From Pirellulaceae bacterium (GTDB lineage: Bacteria; Planctomycetota; Planctomycetia; Pirellulales; Pirellulaceae): a stretch of 64,000 nucleotides of DNA. Made by a program: the position numbers and the translations under genes. This document shows, in pieces, positions 17,500 through 25,410 of this stretch. The DNA lies in the NCBI GenBank assembly GCA_026004795.1, contig BPJV01000001.1:372001-436000 (forward strand), given 5' to 3'. The notes under the pieces were generated by a model. That model saw nothing but the letters and a program-made list of their open reading frames with translations. It made no database searches and was not told where the DNA came from. The number at the start of each line of letters is the position of its first letter. Position 1 is the first letter of the stretch.

Positions 17500-17712
17500 G
17501 AAGCGCCAGCGAGGACGTCCAATTCACACCGCTCACGAGTGTGCATCACACTAGGTCCGCACCGTTCACCGTCGATGCACGCCAATTTCAGCCTGTGCCC
17601 CACTGCCGTGGAGGAGTAGGTCCCAAACGTCACCCTCCCTCGGTCTACCGTGGTCTCTGCGGCGAGAGCGTCGCCCCATCCAAAATCGACTCCTAAGCCG
17701 TCTTCACTGGGG
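17500..17712. other. Spacer between the right repeat and tRNA-Lys
   Basis: No gene or repeat is recognised here; short open frames lack motifs and ribosome binding sites. Confidence 0.4.
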
Positions 17713-17740
17713 TTGCCAACAGGATCGCATGCGGTATTAT
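17713..17740 (+). promoter_or_regulatory. Promoter of tRNA-Lys
   Basis: TTGCCA (17713-17718) and TATTAT (17735-17740) are separated by 16 bp and lie 32 bp upstream of the tRNA 5' end, a suitable sigma-70-type promoter. Confidence 0.6.
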
Positions 17741-17772
17741 CAAAGCATGCTGTTGGTTCTTTCAGCAGCAGA

Positions 17773-17848
17773 TGCCTCCGTAGCTCAGTTGGTTAGAGCA
17801 GCTGACTCTTAATCAGCGGGTCCGGGGTTCGAGTCCCTGCGGGGGTAC
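17773..17848 (+). tRNA. tRNA-Lys (anticodon CTT)
   Basis: A full cloverleaf. Acceptor TGCCTCC pairs with GGGGGTA (two wobbles). The D-arm is AGCTCAGTTGGTTAGAGC. The anticodon stem GCTGA/TCAGC has loop CTCTTAA and anticodon CTT. The T-arm has GGTTCGAGTCC. No CCA is encoded. Its 3' part (from 17804) is the attachment site of the element that follows, and integration kept the gene functional. Confidence 0.95.
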
Positions 17849-19268
17849 TTTGGCACGCTCTCGCATTGTGCCGCAATTCAACGCTTAAGTCCTGGATTTG
17901 CAAGGGCTTAGGCGTTTTTTCTTGCGCTTTATGGTCATCCGCCTCATCGCAATGCTTTGCAGGCATTCGCACCGTTTCGCGTCCCAACTGCTGCGCCAGC
18001 TGCAGCGCGCTGCAGTAGCCATCCAGGGGTGAAGCGGCTCCATCGGTCCCGGTTGCCGCCAAGGTGTCCGGCTTTTCGGCCGAATTACCCAGCATCCCCC
18101 GCATCCGCTCCACCGCGTCCGCCTCTTGCCCTGGGAACAGGTGGCCGTAGGTGTCCATCGTCAGCGTGATGCTCGAATGCCGCATCACCGATTGCACGAC
18201 CTTCGGATTCACCCCTGTCATGGCCAACCATGCCCCGCAGGTGTGACGCAGGGCGTGAAAGTCGATCGATTCCCCTTCGTGGTTCTCGGCCGCCAGAAAG
18301 TCGCTTTCCTGCCGTCGTGCGTACTCCTGGGGATCCTCGATCGCTTCGGCAGCCCACAATCTTCGCGCTTCAGCCAAATCGTCGCGTAACATTCGTGCCA
18401 GGTTCGATTCATGGGGCAGGTTGAACACGGCCGCCTTGGGGGCCTTGCGGGCCACGTGGTCGCGAAGTGCCGCCGCTAATTCCGGTTGTACGTACTGCTT
18501 AGCATCCTTGCGGTTCTTCGTGGCATCGGCCTTGCACATCAAGTAGGGCGGATCGGCATCGACAAACAACAGCCCCGGCGTCAGGCTGCGCAACTCCTTA
18601 GATCGTAAACCAGTCTGAATCGCCGTCTCGTACAGCAACACTCGCTCGGCAGGAGTCATCCCGTAGCGTTCTGGGCCGCGTTGAGTCGCCCACTTAAGCC
18701 ATCGCCATTCCTCGGGCAGCAGCATTCGCCGCTCAATCCGCCGGTCTGTCTTGGGACTCGGCTTTTTCAGTCCCATTAGCGGATCATGGGGCAGCTTTCG
18801 CGACTCGGCCAGCCATTTGGTGAAGCTCTTGATCGCCGTCAGGTAAGCTTGCACCGTCCGCGCCGATCGTCCTTTATCTCGCAAGCAGGAAGCGTAGCGA
18901 GTCACACCCTCGGCCTGAATGTCTCGTATTCGCCGAAAGCCGGCAAAGTCAGCAATGGACCGAATATAACGTGCAGTTATCGCAATGTGCTTGGGATCGC
19001 GTCCCGCAGCCTTCATCTTCGCCACGAAGTCCGCCAGATGCTCATCGATCGTCCGACGCGACTCCCGGGCCACCACGTCCGTTTCCGGATCGATGACGCC
19101 CTCACGTCGCAGGGCAGTTTGCGATTCCAACTGCTTGGCGATTCGCTCCGCCGTCGCCTTGTCGGTGGTTTTGGTGCATCGGGTTCGTCGCTTGCCCTGA
19201 TGGTCATACCACTGGACGTAGTAGTAACCCTTGGCCTTTTTGCCGCCCCGCTTGAAGATTGTCGCCAT
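17793..19268 (-). CDS. Tyrosine recombinase/integrase of the tRNA-Lys element
   Basis: A 491-aa site-specific recombinase that catalyses excision and integration at the 46-bp att site. The N-terminal arm-binding region (RGGKKAKGYYYVQWYDHQGK) precedes a SAM-like core-binding domain (ADFVAKMKAAGRDPKHI...LTAIKSFTKWL). The catalytic domain has R222 (TGLRSKELRSL), H338-x-x-R341 (HALRH), H364 (RHSSITLTMDTYGHL) and nucleophile Y374. The last residues (AGTRTPDPLIKSQLL) are the antisense reading of the tRNA, so the frame runs through att and its stop lies in the tRNA D-arm. The real C-terminus therefore changes on excision. The ATG at 19268 fits the family. Confidence 0.92.
   Translation of the reverse strand: MATIFKRGGKKAKGYYYVQWYDHQGKRRTRCTKTTDKATAERIAKQLESQTALRREGVIDPETDVVARESRRTIDEHLADFVAKMKAAGRDPKHIAITARYIRSIADFAGFRRIRDIQAEGVTRYASCLRDKGRSARTVQAYLTAIKSFTKWLAESRKLPHDPLMGLKKPSPKTDRRIERRMLLPEEWRWLKWATQRGPERYGMTPAERVLLYETAIQTGLRSKELRSLTPGLLFVDADPPYLMCKADATKNRKDAKQYVQPELAAALRDHVARKAPKAAVFNLPHESNLARMLRDDLAEARRLWAAEAIEDPQEYARRQESDFLAAENHEGESIDFHALRHTCGAWLAMTGVNPKVVQSVMRHSSITLTMDTYGHLFPGQEADAVERMRGMLGNSAEKPDTLAATGTDGAASPLDGYCSALQLAQQLGRETVRMPAKHCDEADDHKAQEKTPKPLQIQDLSVELRHNARACQSTPAGTRTPDPLIKSQLL
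17804..17849 (+). repeat. attL: 46-bp attachment site inside tRNA-Lys
   Basis: This 46-bp stretch, from the anticodon stem through the acceptor 3' end, recurs identically at 25365-25410. The bases on either side differ, so the ends are exact. Confidence 0.9.
17882..17920 (+). terminator. Intrinsic terminator after tRNA-Lys, inside the integrase gene
   Basis: CGCTTAAGTCC (17882-17892) pairs with GGGCTTAGGCG (17904-17914), with two wobbles, followed by six T. It terminates the tRNA transcript on the plus strand. It is supplied by the element, in the antisense of the integrase 3' end. Confidence 0.75.
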
Positions 19269-19460
19269 GTCCTCAACTCCATCGGTTGAAGTCCCATAAG
19301 GAAAGAAAACGCTACGGCTTCCCGGTATGGGGCCGGTTTTCGGGCCGTCGCCCTAGCCGTAGCAGTTCCACTCTATCCGATCGTCCTGCCCGTCGGCCAC
19401 AGCCAGCAGGCAAACTTAGCGCGAATCCGTCACTTTTGCCGATGTCGGCATCTCGCGCCT
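19269..19460. other. Non-coding upstream region of the integrase
   Basis: Promoter-side sequence of the leftward integrase gene. I see no confident -35/-10 pair or gene. Confidence 0.35.
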
Positions 19461-19590
19461 GTGTCTAATCTGAACGATACTCACGAAGGTGGGACCGTTT
19501 GAGGCAATCTTGCCTCAAACGCTTTCCTCTCGGTGTCTAATCCGGGGCGATGCTCGCGAAGGTGGGACAGTCCCTCATTTTGTCCCGCTT
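19461..19590. repeat. Two iteron-like direct repeats each followed by an inverted repeat (candidate origin or regulatory site)
   Basis: GTGTCTAATC...GAAGGTGGGAC occurs at 19461-19495 and again at 19533-19568 (72 bp apart). The conserved outer parts surround a variable middle. The first copy is followed by a perfect palindrome, GTTTGAGGCAA-TC-TTGCCTCAAAC (19497-19520). The second is followed by GGGACA...TGTCCC (19564-19586). In an element with primase and AAA ATPase genes this is a reasonable origin candidate; paired terminators or small-RNA genes are alternatives. Confidence 0.55.
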
Positions 19591-19692
19591 CAACAAAACA
19601 AACTCTGTCCTCTCCCGTGGCTGGTTCCCCTGCCCATGCAACAGCGTTTCGGTTTGGTAGTACCTAAATCGAATCTGCCCCACCTACACCGC

Positions 19693-20202
19693 TCAGCTAC
19701 CATGTGACTCCACCAGGTCCGGCCAATCAATCAAACCGGCCGCCAGGTAGTCGGCTCTGGCGATGCCGTTGCCATCGAGCACCCACGCCAACCGATAGCA
19801 CCGCTTGCACCGCCAGCCATCGGCTTCAGCCCGCAGCCGGTCGCCCCGCTGGCACCAGGGGCAGATGATGCCCTCGATCGGCTCGATGTCTGCCGGATCA
19901 GTGCCGCAGGCCGGCGCGTCCGCCAGTTCAGCCGAATCCGCCTCATCAGCCGGCGCGTCCAGGTTTTTGGCCAGTGCCTCACCAGCCGGCGCGTCCACGT
20001 TGTCGGCTGGGGTGAGAACCTGGGGATCGTCGGCCGCCTGACCACCGGCCAGCAGGGCCAGCATCTCCGCCTTGTGCGCTCGCAGTGCCTCCACCAGGTC
20101 CGGCGTCAGGGCATCCTTGGGGGCGAACCGCAGCCGGTCGCCCACTGGCACCAACTTCACCCCTCGTTTCCTCAGTTCCGTCAGTAGCCCCGCAGCACCC
20201 AT
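19693..20202 (-). CDS. TubC_N-like domain protein with a C-terminal zinc ribbon
   Basis: A 169-aa protein. Its N-terminus (AAGLLTELRKRGVKLVPVGD, RLRF, then LTPDLVEALRAHKAEMLALL) is the small TubC_N-like fold often seen in proteins next to plasmid or phage primases. A linker of imperfect repeats (DAPAGEALAKNLDAPADEA) follows, then a zinc ribbon with CPWC and CKRC. The ATG at 20202 overlaps the stop of the AAA ATPase gene (TGATG), so it is the last coupled gene of the replication operon. It probably assists the helicase or primase; the function is not established. Confidence 0.65.
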   Translation of the reverse strand: MGAAGLLTELRKRGVKLVPVGDRLRFAPKDALTPDLVEALRAHKAEMLALLAGGQAADDPQVLTPADNVDAPAGEALAKNLDAPADEADSAELADAPACGTDPADIEPIEGIICPWCQRGDRLRAEADGWRCKRCYRLAWVLDGNGIARADYLAAGLIDWPDLVESHGS

Positions 20203-21605
20203 CACACCTCTCCCCATTCGTCGCTTTCCAAGGTTGCCAAGTCTTTAGTTGGCAATGTTGGCAATGTTGGCGTTTTCCTTGGGTTTTCTGCAAGGTTGCC
20301 AAGGTTGCCAGTTACATTGTTGGCAATGTTGCGTGTCGCTTCGTCGGTCAGCCGCCACCACCACGGACCGGGTATCTCCGGCCGGTAGGCGTCTACCCGG
20401 AGTCGCTTTCGTGCTCGGTCCAGCGTCCGCTTGCTCCCCCCCTCGCCGTTGGTCCATTCGTCGATCATGTCTTTTGCAGGCTTTGGGCCGTCGCTGAGGC
20501 GTTGCCCAAGCCACTCCACGGCGTCGGCCACGCCTCCACCGTTTGCGCCGGCTTCGGCTTGGGCCGCCAGCGCCTCATCGGCCGTCATCTCCACCGGTTC
20601 ACTTTCCCATACCAGCCGCGCCGGCTCTCCCTCGATGCGATACGCCAAACCAGACTGCCGGGCCGCCACATTGCACTTGCCCGGTAAAAGCAACCGCCGA
20701 TGCTCGTTTTCGGCATCGGCCGACACGTGCCAAACCGCCCGCGCCAATCCCGTGAACGCTCGGCTTCCCAGCGCCGAATCGTCCGCACTTCCGGCCGTTC
20801 CTTTCCGCCGATGGGCGACCACCAGCACAGCCGCCCCCGTTTCTTCGGCCAACTGGACCACTGGGGCCAGCACCGAACGCACCTCGTTATCCCGGTGCGC
20901 GTCCGTTCTTCCGCCCAGAAACGAACCGATCGGATCAATGACGATCAACCGGCAGTCACCAACTCGCTCAACCGCCTCCCGCAGTACGTCCACGTCGCCC
21001 AATGTCACCATCACCGTTCGCTCGTTCGCATCATCCCCGATCAAACCACCGGCCAGCAGATGCACCCGTGACACGTCGGCTCGGTGCGCATCCAGTCGGG
21101 GGCGAATCGTGTCATGCGGATCATCTTCGGCCGTCATCAGCAGCACGCTACCGCGCTCGCACTCTGAAGCGTCCGGCCAGGGCGTTCCGGTCGATATGCG
21201 GGCCGCCATGTCGCAGGTCAGGAAACTCTTGCCGGCACCCGGAATGCCAACCAGCAGCGTCACACGTCCGGCCGGTATCCGGTTCCGCCACAACCACCGC
21301 ACTGCTCGCGGCTCGATGTCTGCCAAGCATACCAACTTGGGACGAACAACCGCCCGCGATTCCGGTCGCGTTTGGCCGTTCAGCAACCGCAACCTGCCGA
21401 TACGGGCAATCAGATCATCGCGGATCGCTTCCAGCGCCGGCACCTCTGCAATCAGCAGGTCCGCGACTCGCTCCCGGTCGCTGGTGCTGGCCAGGTCGCA
21501 CCGCTCACGACGCAAAACACGCCCGCCGTACTCTGCCACCACAAACGCCGCTCCATCCTCGCCACATTCTGCCCGTAGGCTTACCTTTCCATTGCTCTCA
21601 CTCAC
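20202..21605 (-). CDS. RepA-like AAA (RecA-fold) ATPase of the element, putative replicative helicase
   Basis: About 467 aa. The RecA-fold ATPase of the plasmid RepA/AAA_25 type starts near residue 95 with ADIEPRAVRWLWRNRIPAGR. It has Walker A GIPGAGKS (about 119-127), a Walker B strand CRLIVIDPIGSFLGG, and VLVVAHRRKG as motif H3/sensor. The C-terminus is a winged-helix-like region (KRTLDRARKRLRVDAYRPEI). It would unwind DNA at the element origin. The GTG at 21605 overlaps the primase stop (GTGA), which fixes the start; an upstream extension to 21692 lies within the primase gene and is not used. Confidence 0.82.
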   Translation of the reverse strand: MSESNGKVSLRAECGEDGAAFVVAEYGGRVLRRERCDLASTSDRERVADLLIAEVPALEAIRDDLIARIGRLRLLNGQTRPESRAVVRPKLVCLADIEPRAVRWLWRNRIPAGRVTLLVGIPGAGKSFLTCDMAARISTGTPWPDASECERGSVLLMTAEDDPHDTIRPRLDAHRADVSRVHLLAGGLIGDDANERTVMVTLGDVDVLREAVERVGDCRLIVIDPIGSFLGGRTDAHRDNEVRSVLAPVVQLAEETGAAVLVVAHRRKGTAGSADDSALGSRAFTGLARAVWHVSADAENEHRRLLLPGKCNVAARQSGLAYRIEGEPARLVWESEPVEMTADEALAAQAEAGANGGGVADAVEWLGQRLSDGPKPAKDMIDEWTNGEGGSKRTLDRARKRLRVDAYRPEIPGPWWWRLTDEATRNIANNVTGNLGNLAENPRKTPTLPTLPTKDLATLESDEWGEV

Positions 21606-22627
21606 GCCCTCGCCTCCAGTGCAATTTGCTGTTTCTTTGCTGCGTCGGCCGCCCGCTCGATGTCGCCTGCCGTCGCTCCCGCATTCACCCACGCCCGCGC
21701 GTCTTTGCCGATCGCTGGAACAATCACCCGCACCGGTGCCAGCAGTACAAGCAGATGTGCCAGACGCTCGGCACTCGATCGCCCCGCCTCATCGGCATCG
21801 GCCACAATCGCGACCTCGCCAGGTCGCAGCCGGCGCAACAGCTTGACCAGCTCGTTGAAACAACCCGATGCACTGGGCAACCCGATCGCATCCAGCCCCA
21901 CCGTCAACAGGGCCGCCGTGTCAGTCGGTCCCTCGACGATGTAGACTCGTTCCAGCCGGCGCCTCTGCATTCCCGGATCGAAGAACAAACCGGCTCGCGA
22001 ACCGCGCTCCGCCCACTTGCGCCCAGTCGCATCTCGCAGACGGATTCCGATGATGTCGCCGGACGCATCGCGCATCGGCCACGCCGTCACGCCGTCCGGT
22101 CGGCACCCCATCCCCAGCCGAGTGAGAGCGTCCGCCGAGACGCCCAGCCGGTCCGCCGTCTCGGCCACGATTCCGGGCCGCACCGCAGCCGCCTTGCGGT
22201 ATTCCTCCGCCGTCGGCCGCCAGTTCCTAGCCGGCGCTGGTACGTCGATCGTCACCACGGCCGGGCCACCGTGACGGATGATCGCGCCCGAGCCGTCCAG
22301 CCAGGACCGCAGCCACCGGATAGACTCCGCTGCATCGCACTGAAACCACCATCGCAGCGTAGCGATTCCATCACCGGGCCGGGGATCGGTCAATTTGTTG
22401 AAGCAGTGCCGACATAGCACCGCCCCACGGTCGTCCAGGTCCTTCATCGGGTTGAACCGATCGCGACCACCGCACCGGGGGCAGGGCCGTCCGCGCCGGC
22501 CTTCCAGGACGTCGGCCGGAATGCCTGCATCGGTCAGAATCTCCCGCCACCTGCCGCGTGCTGCCGCCAGCAGGTCGGGTATGGTAGGATGTTGGTTGAA
22601 CGCTCTTGCGGGGTGTCGGTCAGTCAT
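21602..22627 (-). CDS. TOPRIM primase of the element with N-terminal zinc ribbon
   Basis: A 341-aa primase-like protein. A zinc ribbon (PCPRCGGRDRF...VLCRHCF) near residues 50-75 matches the CHC2/Prim_Zn_ribbon type. A linker follows (VSADALTRLGMGCRPDGVTA, a typical DnaG-like 'L-G.G' region), then a TOPRIM domain with VYIVEGPTDTAALL and the acidic VADADEAGR motif. It likely makes primers for element replication with the neighbouring ATPase. The ATG at 22627 overlaps the HTH gene stop (ATGA). Short compared with chromosomal DnaG, as expected for mobile elements. Confidence 0.88.
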   Translation of the reverse strand: MTDRHPARAFNQHPTIPDLLAAARGRWREILTDAGIPADVLEGRRGRPCPRCGGRDRFNPMKDLDDRGAVLCRHCFNKLTDPRPGDGIATLRWWFQCDAAESIRWLRSWLDGSGAIIRHGGPAVVTIDVPAPARNWRPTAEEYRKAAAVRPGIVAETADRLGVSADALTRLGMGCRPDGVTAWPMRDASGDIIGIRLRDATGRKWAERGSRAGLFFDPGMQRRRLERVYIVEGPTDTAALLTVGLDAIGLPSASGCFNELVKLLRRLRPGEVAIVADADEAGRSSAERLAHLLVLLAPVRVIVPAIGKDARAWVNAGATAGDIERAADAAKKQQIALEARA

Positions 22628-22821
22628 GGCCGCGCCCCCTTTTGTTTTTGATCGTCGATCCACCGCCGCAGGTCGGCCAAGTCATACCGCACCGCGCGCC
22701 CTATGCGGACCGCCGGAATCTGACCGCTGGCCGTCATCTCCCACAGCTTTCGCGGACTGATCGCCAGCGCCTCAGCCGCCTCCTGTGGCTTCAGAAGTAG
22801 CCGCATCGCCTCACCGCTCAT
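22624..22821 (-). CDS. Small MerR/excisionase-type helix-turn-helix protein
   Basis: A 65-aa DNA-binding protein. The LLLKPQEAAEALAISPRKLW motif, then GQIPAVRIGRAVRYDLADLRRWI, is the standard HTH_17/excisionase (AlpA-like) fold. It may act as recombination directionality factor for the integrase or as repressor of the replication operon. It overlaps the upstream small gene by 11 nt and the primase by 3 nt. A second in-frame ATG (22806) would remove only five residues. Confidence 0.85.
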   Translation of the reverse strand: MSGEAMRLLLKPQEAAEALAISPRKLWEMTASGQIPAVRIGRAVRYDLADLRRWIDDQKQKGARP

Positions 22822-23005
22822 CGGCCACCCCCTTACCCTCAGGGCGTCCGCTTGTGCGTCGTGCGGATGGTAACGGTTTGGTCTGCTCAAGACGGCGTAG
22901 CAACCGCCATACGCTCCGCAATTGCCGCAGCCGGCGCGACACCTCAGCCATTTCGGCCGCCACCTGCCGAGATTCGGGCAAGCGTTTGAGAATTGATTTG
23001 CTCAT
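22811..23005 (-). CDS. Small basic helical protein heading the replication operon
   Basis: A 64-aa protein, rich in Arg and Leu, with a heptad-like stretch AAEMAEVSRRLRQLRSVWRL that suggests a short coiled coil or DNA-binding helix. A clear GGAGG lies 7 nt upstream of the ATG at 23005. Its end overlaps the HTH gene. No family is recognised. Confidence 0.6.
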   Translation of the reverse strand: MSKSILKRLPESRQVAAEMAEVSRRLRQLRSVWRLLRRLEQTKPLPSARRTSGRPEGKGVADER

Positions 23006-23158
23006 GCGAGTACCTCCGTAAATGAGTCACTCGCATTTTGCGTATCCGCTCCGCTAAAAAAACCGTGTTCGGTTTTTGCGCTCGGTTTTTCTGATGCTCA
23101 CCTCTGTTTTCGCTTGGCGAAATGGCAGCCAGCGGGAAAAGGGTGTTCGGTTTTTCGG

Positions 23159-24232
23159 TTACGGTGTTCGGTTTTTTCGCGGACGGCCACGACGTTCCGG
23201 CTTTGGTAAACCTGTGAAACCGCAATACTCCGTTAGGCGCCGCCGTATCGAATCCTCGCCAATCGGCTCCCAGCCGCGCTCATGGGCCAGCCTGTCGATT
23301 TCCTCGACAATCTCAGCGTTGGTACAGCCTTGGATTGCCCGTTCGTAAATCAGTTCATCGCGCCGATACGCATCTTCGCCTGCCGGGTACTTCCCTGGAT
23401 CAACAGATCTCGCTTCCTCTTCGCATAAGGCAGTCAGAGCCAGCTCGGAAGCGAGGATGAAATCATCGACAATGTACGAGAATCCTCGGTGGCACGGGAA
23501 TGCATCATGCGTTCCAAGTTGCCGAGGAACATCATCATCTGATGAACGTGGTTGCAACGCCTGCAACTTTTCGTGCACTTGCTCAGCATCAACCGTTGTC
23601 GTCGAACCGACGAACGGAATCACGCCGTCACTTTGCAAGAGATAAATCAAACTCAACCAGCGCGCTAGCCCCGAAATCCCATCGGTCGGGCCAATTCCTA
23701 GACTGCTTAATTCAACAGATTTCAATAAATCTCCCGCGTGTATTCCCAACTTGACCGCTTCATCCGCGATTGGAAGCAGCCAACTTGCACTTGGAAACGT
23801 CTCGCCGCAGTAATAATTGTCATGGATGGCATTTGTCCCATAGTTATCACCTTGGACCTCTATAGTGTGCCGCGGATTGGAAAGAATCTCCTGCAATTCC
23901 GCCTCCGAACGCAAGGACTCGATGCCGATATGCACACTGACTCCGTATGTTGTGACGCAGGCTTTCCCACCTACTTTGACGACTTCTAGCAGAACCTCAA
24001 TTGACGCTAATCCTCCTCCAAGAAAGACCCATCTCGGATCCCGTCCTGCGTAAGAGTGGGGGTGATTATTTGAAGGCACATACTGCGGTAATACTAGTAA
24101 TCGCAGCGAAACTTTATCGTTCGTGCTTAGCGCCTCAAATCGGCGTAGTAGCAAACCAAGTGCCCTGAAGACAGTTGGAGAAACCTGTTGTGAGATTCCC
24201 CCAGCAGGACCATCTGATGAACGCTCAGCCAT
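23159..24232 (-). CDS. Unknown cargo protein of the tRNA-Lys element, with a C-terminal HTH-like region and AT-hook
   Basis: A 357-aa protein with no signal peptide or membrane segment. The first 250 residues show no motif I recognise; features include LRLLVLPQYVPSNNHPHSY and DNYGTNAIHDNYYCGE. The C-terminus (NAEIVEEIDRLAHERGWEPI then DSIRRRLTEYCGF) looks like a helix-turn-helix, and it ends in the AT-hook-like PERRGRPRKN. So it probably binds DNA. It is separated from the replication operon by about 150 bp and would have its own promoter. A regulator or a defence/addiction cargo are both possible; I cannot choose between them. Confidence 0.6.
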   Translation of the reverse strand: MAERSSDGPAGGISQQVSPTVFRALGLLLRRFEALSTNDKVSLRLLVLPQYVPSNNHPHSYAGRDPRWVFLGGGLASIEVLLEVVKVGGKACVTTYGVSVHIGIESLRSEAELQEILSNPRHTIEVQGDNYGTNAIHDNYYCGETFPSASWLLPIADEAVKLGIHAGDLLKSVELSSLGIGPTDGISGLARWLSLIYLLQSDGVIPFVGSTTTVDAEQVHEKLQALQPRSSDDDVPRQLGTHDAFPCHRGFSYIVDDFILASELALTALCEEEARSVDPGKYPAGEDAYRRDELIYERAIQGCTNAEIVEEIDRLAHERGWEPIGEDSIRRRLTEYCGFTGLPKPERRGRPRKNRTP

Positions 24233-25142
24233 TGAAAGATGTCCTTTGCTACCGCGTAGATGGGCCGATCCAGCCGGCGCGATGCAAAGGACAACATCGA
24301 CACCGGCCGAACCGTGCGCGGGGAGCTACCCCGCTACCCTGGATGATGCGGTTACCAGCCGCATTCGATCAGCGCCGGTTGGTAGGCCGGCGCCCCTGCA
24401 ATCTGCCATATTTCCCGCCGCCCGCCAACCCGTTAGCCTCCCGATTCGGCGCGTGATGCACACCCGCACAGCCACGCCGGTAAGCGCGAGCGCCTGCTGT
24501 ACAAGCCACTGCACGAAACGCCGTCGCGTCAATCAACCCCCTGCACCGGCAACAGCACCCCCGCACCGATTGCGAAAACCCCACGAAAACCAACACTAAA
24601 CGCCGATCGGCCGCCCATCGCCACCGCCCCGCCTGACTCGATCGCTCACCGCCACCGCAAGCGCTCGTTGCGCCGGCGCTCGCGCTTACTTACCGGGGAT
24701 TTCGCCCGTGCGCGCACAGAAAATGCCGCCCATGTCCGGGCTACGCCCCGCAGGCACCCCCCTGGGAAGGACCCGCAGACGGATGCCCAACCCAGTAGCA
24801 ATCGTGCTGCCTCCCGAAACATCATCACATGCCGCTGACAAGCAAGTGTGCCATCTCTGCCGGTTGTTCCCTGTAGGGGGCCAAGCCATCTGCAAAAAAA
24901 GGACCCGCTACGCTTCACCGAATGTCCAATGCCAAGCATGTATGAGTCGGACCGGGGAAACAGCACCGCCGCGTCCGCACCGCACGCCGAACCGTGCATA
25001 CTTGCCACAATCCTGCACGCTTGGCACCATCCTGCACAACTGACACCATCCAGCACCATCGTACACACCTGGTCTATTTCTGCCCGCTTTCGTGCCGTCC
25101 GCTCATGGGCCACGCCTTCCCGCCGTCGCGACAAGTAGGTTA
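24233..25142. other. Gene-poor right arm of the element
   Basis: About 900 bp with only motif-less open frames. It is Cys/Pro/His-rich in translation, which is typical of non-coding GC-rich DNA. Around 25003-25066 there are short degenerate repeats of CACCATCCxGCAC type. No promoter or RNA is recognised. Confidence 0.45.
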
Positions 25143-25358
25143 TCACCGCTCGCCGCTCCCGCACCGCTCCGCCAGTATCCTTGCGCTAGCCAGCAACTCC
25201 CGGCGGGCCACCTTATCCAGTGCATCCCATAGTTCAACCAGCTCCGACAGCCGGGGGCTTTTTCGACCTATTTCCGGCTCAACTGCTGCGCCTACTGCAG
25301 CGCGCCCCAGAAGGGGAATCATGCAAGTCCTTGTTATCATGAAGCTTAGAACGATCAT
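25143..25358 (-). CDS. Possible small helical protein near attR
   Basis: The C-terminal part (SPRLSELVELWDALDKVARR, then ELLASARILAERC) reads as two amphipathic helices of natural protein composition, unlike the shadow frames around it. The N-terminal 20 residues look less real, and the ATG at 25322, beginning MIPLLGRAAVGA, is a likelier start. It lies just inside attR. Unknown function, weak call. Confidence 0.35.
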   Translation of the reverse strand: MIVLSFMITRTCMIPLLGRAAVGAAVEPEIGRKSPRLSELVELWDALDKVARRELLASARILAERCGSGER

Positions 25359-25364
25359 CCGATG

Positions 25365-25410
25365 GACTCTTAATCAGCGGGTCCGGGGTTCGAGTCCCTG
25401 CGGGGGTACT
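25365..25410 (+). repeat. attR: 46-bp duplicate of the tRNA-Lys 3' end
   Basis: Identical to 17804-17849. Only the tRNA 3' part is present (the 5' half is absent), so this is the displaced right attachment site and not a second tRNA gene. Confidence 0.92.

Larger units (their letters stand above)
17804..25410. mobile_element. Integrative element in tRNA-Lys (about 7.6 kb) with plasmid-like replication genes
   Basis: Bounded by perfect 46-bp repeats of the tRNA 3' end. All cargo genes lie on the minus strand: a small coiled-coil protein, HTH/excisionase-like protein, TOPRIM primase, AAA ATPase, TubC/zinc protein and tyrosine integrase, with an unknown gene at 23159. The genes overlap by 1-11 nt like a plasmid replication operon. 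No capsid, relaxase or type IV secretion genes are present, so it would be a mobilizable or satellite-type element rather than a self-transmissible ICE or a phage. Confidence 0.85.

Noticed and set aside
19461-19590. CRISPR array
   Set aside because: Only two repeat copies, repeats themselves diverge in the middle, and no cas genes are present.
20431-21846. 471-codon ORF antisense to the primase/ATPase genes
   Set aside because: Ser/Arg/Pro-rich shadow of two well-supported genes.
25365-25410. Second tRNA-Lys gene
   Set aside because: Only the 3' part is present; the D-arm and 5' acceptor strand are absent, so it is an att site.
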